NCBI GenBank assembly: GCA_028095005.1
Contig: CM051460.1
Span: forward strand, 73,859,676-73,923,675
Source of the DNA: Rhynchospora pubera
Taxonomy: Eukaryota; Streptophyta; Magnoliopsida; Poales; Cyperaceae
Direction of reading: 5' to 3'
Length of the DNA: 64,000 nucleotides
Positions within the stretch are counted from its first letter, which is position 1, and each line of letters opens with the position of its first letter. The notes beneath the pieces are model-generated. The model ran no database searches. It was given only the letters and a program-made list of their open reading frames with translations, and was not told the DNA's origin. This document shows, in pieces, positions 47,116-60,204 of this stretch. The position numbers were made by a program, and so were the translations under genes.

Positions 47116-47745
47116 ACTAGAACTAATGTTGATATATAATTTATAAATTTTATGAAAATATTAAAACTATATACATATTTAGTTTTCATTCCAACGGATA
47201 TAATGATAATTTTCACTGTTTTCTGTTTTCAAATAATATAGTTATCGGTTTCTCCTTTCGCTTAGCATTTGTTCTTCGTTTTATCATCTTCCGTGGCGAA
47301 CAATCTTATACAAGTCAATGGGATTGGAGTCTTTGAAGCGCCGACCGCGGCAGCAACGAGGGAAGAAACGCGTTTACAAATACGTCCTTATATTGTTTTT
47401 ACAATTTTGAATGTTTTTAACACCAACAAAGACTTCGAAACACTGAAGCAATAATTGAAATCAACTTAGGGCCTTTAATATTAATAAAGGAATAACAATA
47501 TTAAAAAATTGTTATTGGAGAATGATCTGGTACACTGAATATAGCGGTACCAGATCGCGAATATGCATCGTTATAAATCAGTAAGCTAAATATACTTGTA
47601 CTAGTTTTTCTTATCATAAATTCATAATGTTACCTTTTGAGGCATTTATATTCACATGGGTTGATTATTATAATTTACATTGTGGTTTAAATAAAGAGTA
47701 AACTGACTAACTGAGAGTCCAAATACCACTCTAATTTAGCTTTCT

Positions 47746-47900
47746 GGTGCGTTTGGATCGTTGGAAGAAAGAAGAAAAAAAAGGAAGAAGAAGAAAAAAA
47801 ATTATAAACAATCCAAACTCTTCACAAAGTTACACACTTCTCAATATTTCTTCCCACTTCTTCTCTTCTTTCCTTCTTCCCACACCTATCCAAACGCACC
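47746..47900. mobile_element. MITE, CGTTTGGAT family, copy 4
   Basis: GGTGCGTTTGGATCGTTGG and CCAAACGCACC ends, core in opposite orientation to copy 3 (CTTCACAAAGTTACACACTT). Copy A lacks it: TTAGCTAAGACAACG at about 25097 is the empty site. Confidence 0.85.
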
Positions 47901-48851
47901 CTAAGACAACGATCTTTCATCATAGAATTATTGGCTCAAAATCTACTAACTTCGATTGGATATTAATAAAAACGAAAGACTTGAGCTCTTTTGTTAATTA
48001 AAAGAACTAAATAAATTTTTATTCGTCATTTGATTAATGAAATAATATCTGATTTACGTACAATTACAAACATAATGGAATAATGTTTTTACGAAAGATG
48101 ATCATATTATTATTATTATTACTGCCGTCATCAATTATTATGTTTGCCAATATAATATTATTTATCAACAGCAAACGATGATAATATACATTTAAATAAT
48201 ACAACTTTACAAAAGAATTAAAAAAATATCGTTGTACTCAATTTGCACCATTTTATTACCTCACACAACATCCAAATAACATTTACAATTGGTAAATCAG
48301 TTCTACTCGATCTTCACCGAACTTATTTCCCACTCTTCTCAATTATGTATTCCCAAAAAAAAAAGAAAAAAAAAAACACATCCACAGAGATCAACCTATC
48401 TTACTACTGAGATAATTAATAAAACAGTTTTCAAAACATTAATGTTAAATCTTCCAACTATCAAATTTTGAATCAATCCATCAAATCAAGTAGTGCAATT
48501 GATTCATGGAAGCTCCCTAAAAACTTGTCCTGTATATTCGTCCATCCTACCGACTACCGAGTACTGAAGCAGATAAAAGATTGGTTTATATGAAATGAAC
48601 GGCTGAGATCTATGCAGGAAGGCCCACTGAGCTCCCTACAACTAGAGAGGCGAGCTGAGTGTGTATACATTTTTCAACAAGGACTGTTTTGTAATTCTAG
48701 GCACCTTTTAATTTAAAAAATTCATAATCTTTTGTCTTAGTACAACAAATCAAACCACAAAGACTTACTATGTTTTGAGGGAAATTTTCTCTCTGGTTTA
48801 GTTCCCAGGAAATTTACCCCCAACCTCTCTCATGGACTTGACAGATCTCTC

Positions 48852-48860
48852 TATATATAT
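48852..48860 (+). promoter_or_regulatory. TATA box of the copy-B CBP60-like gene
   Basis: TATATATAT about 42 bp before the ATG at 48902, in the same position as in copy A. Confidence 0.55.
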
Positions 48861-48901
48861 GCGTCTCTCTCTACCAGCAGACTAGACATCAACCTCCTCT
48901 G

Positions 48902-51900
48902 ATGGCTCCAAAGAGAAAATTGGGCCCCTCCAGTGAAGGAGCCGGGTCATCGAGGCCGGCAAAGAACCGAGAGTTGACATTTAGGTGAGCGGGTCCCACT
49001 TCTGAGTAGACAAATTCTCTTGGTAGTTCTTCATTTGTTCTCTTTGTTGGTTAATTTGCCTTGTTTTACTAATTTCTTTGTAATTTCTGCATTGCAGCAA
49101 TCAAGAGAATATGGCAGATCCCTCTATACTAGAGATGCAGCGTATGGTTAGTGTTTCCTTTGTTTCTTTTCCCTCATGTTAATTATACTTTCTTCTCTTA
49201 CATGTGATGTGATGGTCGTGTATCAACCGGTTAAAATTTGATACGGTATGTTTTCCAAAACCAACAAACTGTTTTACTTTTCCACCCGTTTTCAATACCC
49301 TATGAGGTGCTGGATATTTTGCTACTAAAATTTAAATATGTTGAAATATACAATGAGCTAACTTTTGTATATAAACTGAAACTTTGATGTTTTTTTTTTT
49401 TCAAATTATGGATAATTGTGATTGATCAGGCTCAAATTAGATTCATAAATGAAAATAAATCCACCAAGAAATTTTGAATGGTTATTTACATATTTGTCTC
49501 AAATGATCCGCATTGTTTCAGATTCATACTTTTATTGATTTTCATGGAAATGTTATCCCTTTGATATACCTTTGATGTTTTCATAATTTCACAATTCACA
49601 CTGTACATATTTTATTACTTTTTATAACCTATTGGTGTTACGCTACAGGATTTCTGAGACTTTTGTGCAAAAATTTCAGACTCGATACCCTTTTGGATTA
49701 CTTTCTAGTCTAGAGTTTTATTACATATTTCTATAATTTCGTTTTTTGGATGAAGAGCGCTCTTACAGTCTTACCTTTGATCTTTACTTCTTCTTTTGAC
49801 TGTATATCAATTTAATGCGTTGTGAATAACAATGCTTGACAAAAACTGTTTGTGGGGGAAATTTCTACAAAAGTTTGCATATTCAAGTTATTTCACATTG
49901 TTTCTTTTCCTATAGATAAGAGCACAGAATTACAAGAAAGAACTTCAGGCTGAGGTTAGTGGACTCTGGTGTTTGCATCTGTATCAATTGAATGCGTTGT
50001 GTGTTTTTATTCTGGACAAACTCTATTTGTGGGAAACTTCTATACAAGGTGCACTCAAGAATTACTTCCACAATTTTCTTTTGTTCTATATATAGATAAG
50101 AGCACATAACCTCAAGATAGAAGGACATTATGCTGAGGTTAGTGCACTTTACTGTTTCTTTCATTTTGCATCTGTATATCCATTCAAAGCTTTGTGAGAT
50201 ATATTCTGGACTTCTATACAAGTTAATCTGCACACTGAAGAAGTACTTTCATATTTGTTTTTAAATGTTTCTTCTGTTTTTATGTTTTCCATAGATAAGG
50301 GCAGAAAATTTGAAGATACAAGAACTACAGGCTGAGGTTAGTGGACTGAAACAGGAATTATTTATATATAAATATACTTCAAGACCTTGTTGATGCTAAA
50401 CCATTTGCTTACGGTAACTTTACAAAAACAATATGAGGAGCTTGTTGCTTTGCCACTTGATTGTGACCATCTCAACATCTTTTCATAAATATGTCTGATA
50501 AATCCTGGAAAAGGACATCGAGATGGCTGAATTGTGGATGTTCATTCCAATCTTTCCTTTACTTCCTACTTGATTGTTAGAAATTGCATATGGAATACCA
50601 AAATTAGGGACATTTGCAAATTTCTAATCTTGCAAATTTATATTGTTGACACGTCACTGTTTACAGGTGAATGGGATTGACCAACAATACCCTTCAATGC
50701 TTGAAAACCCTATTGATGAAAACCAAGCTACAAGGTAGCAATCATCATTGATTCTTTTTCCCCCTTTTCTCAAGTTCTTTCTGGTCTTTATTCTAATAGG
50801 TTGTCCAATATTAAAATCAGAATAGTAACTGTTTCTTCAGAACCTGGGTATTCACATCTTATTTTGATGAAAACCCTACAACTACAATGCTTGGAACCCA
50901 TTATGAAAACCAAAGTATACTATAGTTCAAATCACAGAGAGCATTTATTTTCAAATTTCTTAATAACAAAAATGGTTGGCTTAAAAAAAAAACAAAGCTT
51001 CAAAAAGAGAACCAAAGTATAAAAAAAGAAATCATTTAGTAATTTTTACATTTTGGAATGATGTCTTCCTGGCTATATCTGACAATTCCAGAATATGTTT
51101 TCCAATATTAGAACGGCGAAAGTCTTGTCTAGATCTGGGTATCTTGATACTCTGTTGTTTTGACTGAGAATTATGAATTACATGCTTAATCAAATGCCCC
51201 ACTGTCATGCTAAAAAGAGATAATTAGTTTTATGCCACTACAATATTTGTGAATTTGAAATATGTTGTTGTTAGATTGCGAATTACATTTATGCTACCAT
51301 AAAATTGTTAAATATGCCATTGTCTCAAAAAATATAATAAATTTTGAAACTTCATCCTCAAATTTGTCATTATTTTAAAAAATTCCCAAGCTACCTCTTA
51401 GAGATTGTTTTGAGATATTTCCTATTCATTATTTTACAAAATGAAATTGACTGTTATATGCAAATTTAGGACTTCTGAAATGGCCAGACAATAAAGAATG
51501 TGCAGGGTTTTTTTTTTCTAGACTAAATTGTTTGCCATATTTACGTAACATGTATCATCTAGATTTGTTCATCCAAGTACAAAATAAAATTAGGTGTATC
51601 AAACTGGTACAGCTGTATAATCAACTTCTATCCGACCCTGTGCACTAAGATTAGGAGTATTAAAGAAGTCCGATGTTCCTACAACTTACGTATTCCATCT
51701 ATTATGTTCAGTACTAATTTTATGGTTTATCCTTAGAGAACCTGCTCATCACGGGAAATATGAACTAAGGATCATTGGTAAAATAAATGAAAGGGTCTTT
51801 ACAGGATCTGTAGTACAAGGACAAGATAAAAAGCCACTTAAGGTAGCTATATTCAACGATGGTCAGAAAATTACATCCGGATCTCTTGCTTCTGCCAAAT

Positions 51901-54900
51901 TTAAAGTTATGATACTTAAAGGGAGCTTTGGTACAAATGACCAAACAAGTTGGACTTCTCACGAATTTGAAGAAAACTTAGTGGAGGCCCGGCCAGAAGT
52001 GGGTACCATTTTGGCTCATGCTTATGAATATCAATTTTTTAATGGAGAGGCAGTTTTAGAAGGTTTGAAATTTAAAGATAACTCGAACCGGGCTGTATGG
52101 CGACTTGGAATTAAGGTTTTAGGGAGCTTTAACGGAAGAGTCCAAGAAGCAATCAGTGATCCTTTCAAAGTTTTGGATCGACGTGGAAAAGGTATTTCTG
52201 ATAACTTTGTTTACTGTATGATATTCTTCGTAGCATATTTTCATCTTTAGTTTTTTTTGTCTTATGATTTATACAATTTTATGCACCACATCCATAAGTA
52301 GCTGTAAATTAAATATTCAAATTATCCATTACTTGTGCATCATTTAATTACTATTGTTATTTTGTGTAGCATCTGAAAAGCCTGATATCCCATTGTTGGA
52401 GCATGGAGTAGAGCGCCTAAAAAAAGTAGGTCAAAAGCGCGCCTCAGACCTCAAGGAGAAGAATGGAATTAACACTATTAAGGATTTTTTGCAGCTCTAC
52501 CACAAGAACCCAAAAAAGCTTCGCAAGGTTAGAAAAAATGTACTTGATCACGAATGAAATTTAGTTTATTTCTACTCCTATATTCTAAGAAATGTATTAA
52601 AATTTAATTATGGAGTCCCCTGAACTTACTCCTCGCCAAAAGTTTACATTTTCTTTTTGGTTTTCATCTTTTAATTTTTTGTAGAGGTTGATTTTTGATA
52701 ATCACCAACTATAATTAATGCAATCCTAGGTTACAGACCCCAAAATAGCACTTACACACAACAACTAATAATATTGCTATTGGAAAAAAAACATAATGTG
52801 ATAAGAAACACCGAGTTTTGTGTTTGCTTCAACTTAGGATTTGTGTTTGTATTAAAGAATCTGATACGACAACATAATGTGGCATACATACTGTTGAAAA
52901 AAAAAAGAAAATCTAATTATATATGTAGTTAACAAGCCAACTATGACATTGTATTTGTAGATTCTCAAGATAAAGTCAGAGTCTGATGAATCATGGAACA
53001 ATATGATTGCACTCGCCAAAAAGTGTGACGCAGGATCCAATCTTTATTCATATGAGAAGAAAAACACTGTGCTCTTTTTTAACTGCGTATATGAGGTTGT
53101 GGGTGCTCAATTTGGGAACAGATACATACCCTTTGATAAACTAAAAGATTCCAAAAAGGTAAGAGTCTCAATGGCCCAGTTCTGGTACTAGATCTGACTA
53201 TAGGGGTAAATATTTCTGTAATGCAGCAGCAGAGATTTGTAATGGTGGTCTCTCGGTACTAACTTTGCTGTTAATGCTTCTGTAGTAGTATCTAACTTTG
53301 CTTCTTACCATATTTCTTTTGGAAGTTGTTCTGTGTTTATTTTTCCTTTTTTACATTAATCACTGGCAGCGATCTGCATTTCAGATATTAATCAACAAAT
53401 GGAAGAAGAGTTTCTACAAGAAGTTCAAAATTGAATCCTTAGTAGCTGATTTTGAACTTCAGAATGGGCAAATTGTACCTATCGAACACAATTCTACAGG
53501 CAATTCATCTGATGACGATGTACAACAACAAGGTAACAAATAAGTAACATAGTCGATGTATTTGTCATTATTTCTTCTGCGACTTTACTTTAAGAACTTA
53601 GTAAATGCATCCTTACAATATTCTATTTTACCCCAATATCCACCTGTAAAATGACATATTAGCCTTATTTCATCCCATTATCTTTCTTCTTAAAATGCCA
53701 AATTACCATAGTGAGGATTCCTGTTTTCTTGAAGACAAAATCAATGAGGGAATTTTTTTTTTTGAGAAAATTAAGGGCAATTTAATGAAATAAAAGAAAT
53801 GTGACCAACATCTATGTATTATCATTATTTGTTCGTGAATTGGAAGATTTTGCAGGGAGATTCCATGCTCTTACTTTTTTTTTTTTCCTTTTTCCAGATG
53901 AAGGTGCTGTTCTACAAAATAGACAACCTGCTGATGCCACACATCTTCCTGCTGTAAGTCCAATACCTGTTGAGCAGGTTCAACAGTAGTTAGTATTTTT
54001 GGAAATGTGTTCTTTTAATAAGAAGAAAATAAATTTATCCACACTTATGCTACAGTATTCAGCCCCAGATATCGGAAGAGATGCAGATCAAGATATTGAG
54101 GCCAATCACAACACAACTCAATACTACCCCTCTAACTCAGGTCAGGAGACTTAATTTAGCATTATAAAACTATTTAGGGTACTTATTTAGCAAGGTTTTT
54201 CGGTGTTGTTTTAGTTAGGTTAGGAAAAAACCAAGACATGGATTACTTTGAAATAGAGTTTGACAAATTCTTAATGGACTTTTTATTCTCTTGTTCCTTC
54301 ATATATAATAAAGTTTACGCTTTATTACACTTAAACTATTTAATTGCTAATTTATCTTAACTACGCTTTATATAATAAAGTTTACAATATTCAGGTTTTC
54401 TAATACTTTCTCTTTACAAACTTTCAGATGAAAATGCAAGTCAAGTACAGTGGCATGATGATGCTTCTGTTGTCCCAGATATGATTCCGGCACTTAACCA
54501 GGAACCAGTTAATGAAAATTTAATGGATTCCGTGGAAGAGACATCCCACGTAATGATATTTATATAAATTCTCTAATTCATAGTTCTGTTATCAACTGAT
54601 CAGTTTTGTACCACTAAATGCCTGTCAGTACCATACGCATAGTGTCTTTCCTTAGAAACAAGTCTGGGAACGAGTTTTACCAAAGTTTATGGAAAACTAT
54701 ATCAGGTTTAAATATATATATAGATCAGAGGACTTTGGCTTATTTTCTTTCCTGCATTTATGTACTCCTTTTATTTGGAGTGGAGTACCTTGACAGTGGC
54801 ATATTAATAGCATTGCGGATTTTTCTGAAAAAACTTAAATACCAGAAAAGAATAAGGTTATAGGGCTGCTGTTGATATCAGAAGGAGTTTGTTTATTACG

Positions 54901-57500
54901 AAAGAAAATTAATTTATTATTTATCCATACTTCTGGTACAGAATTCCGAGCCAGATATCGGAAGAGATGCAGATCAAGCTATTGTGCCTGAACACATTAC
55001 AACTCAGTACAACCATTCTATCTCAGGTCAGTAGACTTAATTTAGCTTTATATCAAACTAATTAGGATATTTATTTAACAAGGTTTATTTGTGTTATTTT
55101 GGTTAAGTTGATTAAACATAAAGACATAAAATTCCTGTTAAATAGTGTTTGGCAACTTCTCAGCAGGTCTTTCGTACTCTTGTTCCTTCATTTAATATCA
55201 AATTAATGCTGTATTAAGCTTAAATGTTTAATAGTTAATTTATCTAAAATTTAGTTAATTATTGATTAGTTATTTTTAATTGTATTAATTAAATGTACAT
55301 CTGTTAGTTATATTAGAATTGAAGCCAATGCGGTGCCAGATTGGAGTATACTATATTAACAAATTATGTAGACAATATTTAGGTTTTTGAATCCTTTTCT
55401 ATTTACAAACTTTCAGAGGAAAGTGTAAATCAAGTACAGAGACACCAAGGTTCTTTTGTTGTCCCGAATTCGACTGAGGATCTTAACTCGACACCAGTGA
55501 ATGGGATTGATTCAGTGGAAGTGTCATATCATGTAATGATATTTATATGAATTTTATAATTTACATTTCTTTACCAACTGATTAGTTTTTATACTACTCA
55601 ATGCCAGTCAGTATCATTGTGTCTTTCCTTAGAGCCGAGTATGGAACACAGTCTACCAAAGTTCTAAGGAGAAACAATATCAAGTCTAAAAATTTATAGA
55701 TCGGAGGACTTCCATTTATCTTGTTCCTGGGTTAATGTTCTCCTTTTATTTGGAATGGAGCACCTTGACAATGGTGGAACTGTCAAAAACCTTGCCTATA
55801 TTTCAGAAACCATTTTGGAGAAGCTTAAGAGAGAGAGAGAGAGAGAAAATATTTGTAGGTGTGTTGCTGAACATGTACAAACTCTCACCATTTTATATAT
55901 GCATGGTATAGGTCACTTTACCTTTGAATTTGGGTAAATTCACAACACCTTGTCGCAAACTTTCCTTTGCACCAAATTGGTTCATTAGTCTTGTCGTTAA
56001 AAAAGAAAAAAAAAAAACAAAATTTGGTCTGTAAACTTCTATTTACAATAAATCAGCTCTTGAAATTTGCAAAAATGAACTTAGTTGCTCCTTAAATTTC
56101 TCTGTACTAGGTTGGTCCATATATTGATCATCCTTGAAAGGCTGACTTAACCTTTCTCTTTAGAAGTTCAAAAAGTAACATGGTGCAAATATAAGTTTTA
56201 CAGACCAATTTATCCTTTTTAAGTTCAAAGACTGAGTCTTTATTTGAAAATTCAAGGTCTAAATTTAATGCAAACAAAAGTTGATGGATTGGTAGTTTTA
56301 AGTAACTTAAAAAACCGAAACTTGAATTTTGAATTTAGCTTCAAATTTGACAGTCGTCAAGTCATTGGAGTGAATTATTTATAGCTGGTCTTCAAGATAT
56401 GCCAATATACAGTGTGCAGTCCTCTCCTATGCAGGAATTTCTACACACATTAGAAGGTAAATGTGCAGTTATAATTTTTTTCATATTGTTTTGCAATGTG
56501 GTTTTTGCTGGCGACTTTTCTGATTGGGTGTTGACGTGTACCTAAACAGCTTAGGACTTTGGTTTTATTATTCTTTTTATATGGCGTTCTATGAGGCTTC
56601 CTTTGTCACTCAAGGTGTTTTCTTGATATGTATTTTTGGATTTCTTGTCTTGCTACACGTGATGCAAGTTTTTGAACCTGGATCAGAAACATTTTTTTTT
56701 TTTTTGAGGAAAAGAGACAGAATCAAGTTTCACGTTTTTCCACTCTTGTCATGGGTGTTTGGTAACTAAAAGAGGCATAACTCCTCTATCCCCCCCCCCC
56801 CACAACACACACACTGTATGTTATGTTTTCTGATTTTGTTTGGAAAATATCATATGCAAGTCACTTTATTTTGTTACTCAAATTGATTTCAATCTTGAAA
56901 GAAAATATGCCATGCTTTAATTCCTAAAATACTTCTGAGAACAAGTTGCAATGAATGAAAAATGTACTGAACATCTAGTGCCAAATTATTTCCAAGTTTT
57001 TCTGAACTTCATTACTATCTTCCATTTTTCCAGAGCGAAAGAGGTGCATTTAAATGGTGTCCGATGTATTGCAACCCCATAGTTTTCCTACATTGCAACC
57101 CCCATAGTTTGCCCTGATCAAACAATTTTGTATATATTGTTATGTTTATATAGACTTTTAGGAAAAATAGAAAATCACTATTTGAGCCCCATGAATTATA
57201 AATATGACTTTATTGTTGACCCCAATACTTAAAATTTTCAAATTCTTTGATATGATGATTTTATCAATATTAACTAAAAATTAATCTTTTTTAATGGTTT
57301 CAGTGATTCCCATTCAAGAGCGACCACCAGTAATGTTGGCAAGGTTCATTTTGGCCATGTTCTTCGTTGTCAAACTACGAACCATGAGCAGGTCCCAACC
57401 AAGCGAGCAGATCCCTTCCAAGTGGGCTAAGGCAAGGTCCATTTTAAAGATTGTTATCAAAATCTTTGCAATATCCAGCAAAGGTCCTGTTGCCAGCTAA
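48902..57500 (+). CDS. CBP60-like calmodulin-binding-protein family member, copy B
   Basis: Seventeen exons: 48902..48984, 49098..49146, 49916..49954, 50096..50137, 50295..50336, 50667..50734, 51737..52191, 52370..52527, 52961..53158, 53385..53532, 53898..53953, 54056..54140, 54428..54549, 54942..55026, 55417..55532, 56354..56456 and 57304..57500. All phases agree: 2046 nt, 681 aa. The basic N-terminus matches copy A. Exons 3-5 are three repeats of 13, 14 and 14 residues (IRAENLKIQELQAE type). The CBP60 core runs over about residues 108-380 (VFTGSVVQGQDKK, NGEAVLEGLKFKDNSN, PDIPLLEHGVERLKKVG, INTIKDFLQLY). Exons 12-13 and 14-15 are a tandem pair duplication. The C-terminus has SKWAKARSILKIVIKIFAIS, a basic amphipathic helix with Trp, the expected calmodulin-binding site of CBP60a-f-type proteins. 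It looks the better preserved copy. Confidence 0.87.
51215..51345. repeat. Fragment of the ATGCCACTA foldback family in intron 6
   Basis: TTAGTTTTATGCCACTACAA and AAATATGCCATTG resemble the left arm of the element at 44230. Only one arm is present. Confidence 0.5.
54056..55532 (+). repeat. Tandem duplication of an exon pair (about 886 bp) in copy-B CBP60
   Basis: Exons 12 (85 nt) and 13 (122 nt) match exons 14 (85 nt) and 15 (116 nt). Both 85-nt exons contain PDIGRDADQ, both second exons end at a CA[CT]|GTAATGAT donor, and the introns between them are alike. Confidence 0.88.
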
Positions 57501-58240
57501 TCCAAGAACCATGCTTTTAAACTCTGTGCGAGCATAGTATTTCCTTGCATGCTGAAAGTAAGATTAAAATTGTTGTTTCTTTTTTCTGTAATGCTTAAAA
57601 CAATTTAGAGTTTTTTTTTTCTGTTCTACCAATCCTGTGAAGAATTTATGTATCACAAATACCCTCCTTCGCAGTTTATTCAAAACAGAAAACATGTATT
57701 ACGTATATATACCTTCTTGGTCTCGTTTTTGAGCAAAAATACATTGTTGTGAGTAATGCAGGAAGGATACTCAAGAGGAGCTAATGGGCATGGAGGATAT
57801 TTTCTTATATTGAAGCAGTATTTGTGATTCTATTAATTTTTTTGTGGTTTTGTTGGCTAATTGCCTTGTATATTCTAGGTGTCATGGTCTTACCTATGGC
57901 TATTAGGCTTTAGTTAATTCCATTTATAAGGATGAGTATGTAAGAATGTATGTTTGCATTTGTTGAACTTTTAATAGATATTTTTATGTATGCAACTGAT
58001 ATATATCTTCTGTCTGTATATTGTATGTTCATGTGATTATGTATAAAAATGAGCTATGTTTTCTAATAAGTTGGTTTGTTCAAGCTTGTAAAATCCGTTC
58101 TATTTAATATTTACTGCATCATATGCATTGTGTTTACTATTAGCAATGCACTTCTCCTATCAATGAAACTAATGACTGTAGTTGGCCTAGCAGCAATTAC
58201 CAGCAGGAGGCGAAGGTTGAGATCCTTGATTTTTTAGTTC

Positions 58241-58272
58241 CTCTTCTTCTTCTTCTTCTTCTTCTTCTTCTT
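58241..58272. repeat. (CTT)n microsatellite
   Basis: About ten CTT units. Confidence 0.95.
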
Positions 58273-58844
58273 TTTTGTATATTTTTTTTTGTTAAATGGA
58301 AGAATGGGAGAATCGATTTAAATTTAGAATGGCATCAGCTGCAACTATCACTGAAGTTGACTCTCTTTCTCTCTCGGCAGGAGAACCCAGACTACTTCCT
58401 TATTGGCCCAAAAACAAAAAAAAGGCATGTTTTACTGCAGGTAACTGTCTAATTGAAGCAATCTGAATGTGATACAGGATGGAACAAAATATGTTCCAAT
58501 TAAGAGATCGAAGCCACAAATATGGGGAAAACTTTATGCATTTGCCTATATATTTTTCTTTACATTGATTTGTGAAATGTATATCTTAAGGACATAATTT
58601 CTATAGTACGTCATCACATTAATGAATTGCCTTCTCACTAATAAAATGCAAATGCCACATCCCTTATACCAGGATACGTAAACAATTAATTTGAGCTTCT
58701 CATCTGAAGTAATCACTTAGAAATTGAAATCAGTATAGGAGTAAAAAAAAAAAAGGCTGAAAGTTCTTACAAAGTATCGCTGAACTGAAACCTCAAGACT
58801 TCCCAAGTCAGGCATTTCGTCGAACAGGTAGGCTGCAGTCTTAA

Positions 58845-58982
58845 CTACCTCAGCTTAGAATTCAGGAAAACAAAAAGAGCATATCCCACAACAATCTCCA
58901 ACAGAAACCCGAGTCTGAATCCACGCTCGTGAGCATTGAGCCATCTCACCATCCTCCCATTTGTCAGCTCCTGGAAAAGCAT
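58845..58982 (-). other. Candidate last exon of an unidentified gene
   Basis: On the minus strand a TTTCAG acceptor is followed by a 45-codon open frame to a TAG stop, with MVRWLNAHERGFRLGFLLEI and a hydrophobic VVGYALFVFL stretch like a membrane segment. Copy A has two versions of the block (about 33.55 and 34.45 kb), both frame-broken. Another open block with a good donor lies at about 59217..59157. The two do not join in phase with the obvious sites. It may be a pseudogene remnant; I do not recognise the protein. Confidence 0.3.
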
Positions 58983-59263
58983 CTGAAATGAAAGAGAAAG
59001 TACAAGTCAAGCTAACTCCCTAGATGGTCAATTTGTTTCAGCTAATTAACATTCGTCTTTGAGTTCAATTTTGTGTGATCATCTTCTAATGTCAATGTTA
59101 TTCATAATGGATTGCTGGAGATCAAACATTAAATAATTTACTTACAGAGAGCTGCAACTATTTTTGTACAGTGAGTCAAATTCCTCTAGCAAAGCATCCT
59201 GACAGTCTCAGTATTGCATATTCATTACACATTTGGCACCTTGGTCCAAGGTCACTTGCCATT

Positions 59264-59365
59264 GGCTCCGTTTGGATGGTTAAAAAATAAGGAAGGAATA
59301 AGGAATTAGGGAAGAAAATATTAGGAAGCGTGTAACTTTTGGGAAAAGTGAGGAGATGTTATTCC
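59264..59365. mobile_element. MITE, CGTTTGGAT family, copy 5 (one end)
   Basis: GGCTCCGTTTGGATGG start and AATATTAGGAAGCGTGTAAC core. The right end was not found. It sits exactly where similarity between copies A and B ends. Confidence 0.5.
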
Positions 59366-60204
59366 GAGAATAAAAAATGTTGTTTAGATGGTGTGTTAGG
59401 AATAAGCAAATTGATATTAATTTAAATAAATTATTTAAAATTATTATTTTAATATTAAATAAAGTACTAATTAAAGAGCACATAAAATTTCATTTAGTTT
59501 ATAAGTATTTAGCTAATTTTATTGAAATTATTTATATATAATTGTAAGAAGATGTTATTTCATTAATTAATTCATTTTCATTCCGTTTCCGTAATTCCGT
59601 TCCCTTTCCGCCTACAGTGATCTCTCTCCCAAACTAGTCAACCACGACAAAACACAGGCTGTAAAGAACTACATTCATTTTTAGCTAATGTTTTGATAAT
59701 TTGACGAGAAATTATTATCTTTGTGCATGATTTTAGAAGCCAAATACTACATTCATTTAGACCATCGATAATTTTTTTTTCAATTGATTCTTCTTTTAAT
59801 AATATATTACCTACATAATAACTAGCTTATGCTAAATTAATATCAATAATGAACAAGCTCAAACTTAAGGTCTAGTTTACCAAATGCAAAAAGTAAAAAA
59901 ACCTTAGTTAATTGAGAAAATTTTCATCGAGCTCGAACGAGCACAAATTAATTTAACTTAAGGAATTAATTTTCAACTTCTATAACTTCTCAATTTATTT
60001 ATCTGGTATTCTGGGATAAGTTCCTTTTACTAATCACTTGAATTTTTTTGTAACCTTATCCGCTGGCGACTCTTGATTTCAGGTTCTCAATTACAAGTTT
60101 ACAGCAGGGACTGGGTTATATAAGAAACCGAAATTATTTTATATAGAATTTTTAACACCAAAAATTTTAAGACACAGAATTATTTATTTTTTTTTAATAA
60201 GAAG
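59366..60204. other. Intergenic region
   Basis: AT-rich, no gene or clear repeat seen. Confidence 0.4.

Larger units (their letters stand above)
47131..59263 (+). repeat. Segmental duplication, copy B (contains the 17-exon CBP60-like gene)
   Basis: Counterpart of copy A. AGTTATCGGTTTCTCCTTTC at 47240, the GCGCCGACCGCGGCAGCAAC word at about 47338, then AT-rich sequence matching 24700-26060, the gene, and the 3' flank to ATTTGGCACCTTGGTCC at 59231. It lacks the hAT MITE, the intron foldback and the SINE of copy A and has its own MITE at 47746. 47131-48901 holds no other gene. Confidence 0.85.
57501..59263. other. 3' UTR and flank of copy B
   Basis: Matches 32078-34850 of copy A. It contains a (CTT)n microsatellite at 58241-58272 and the minus-strand exon-like frame at 58845-58982. 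Nothing else recognisable. Confidence 0.5.

Noticed and set aside
57018..57055. Alternative last exon for CBP60-B at the acceptor near 57033
   Set aside because: It reaches a stop after six codons. The acceptor at 57302-57303 gives an in-phase exon with the expected calmodulin-binding helix.
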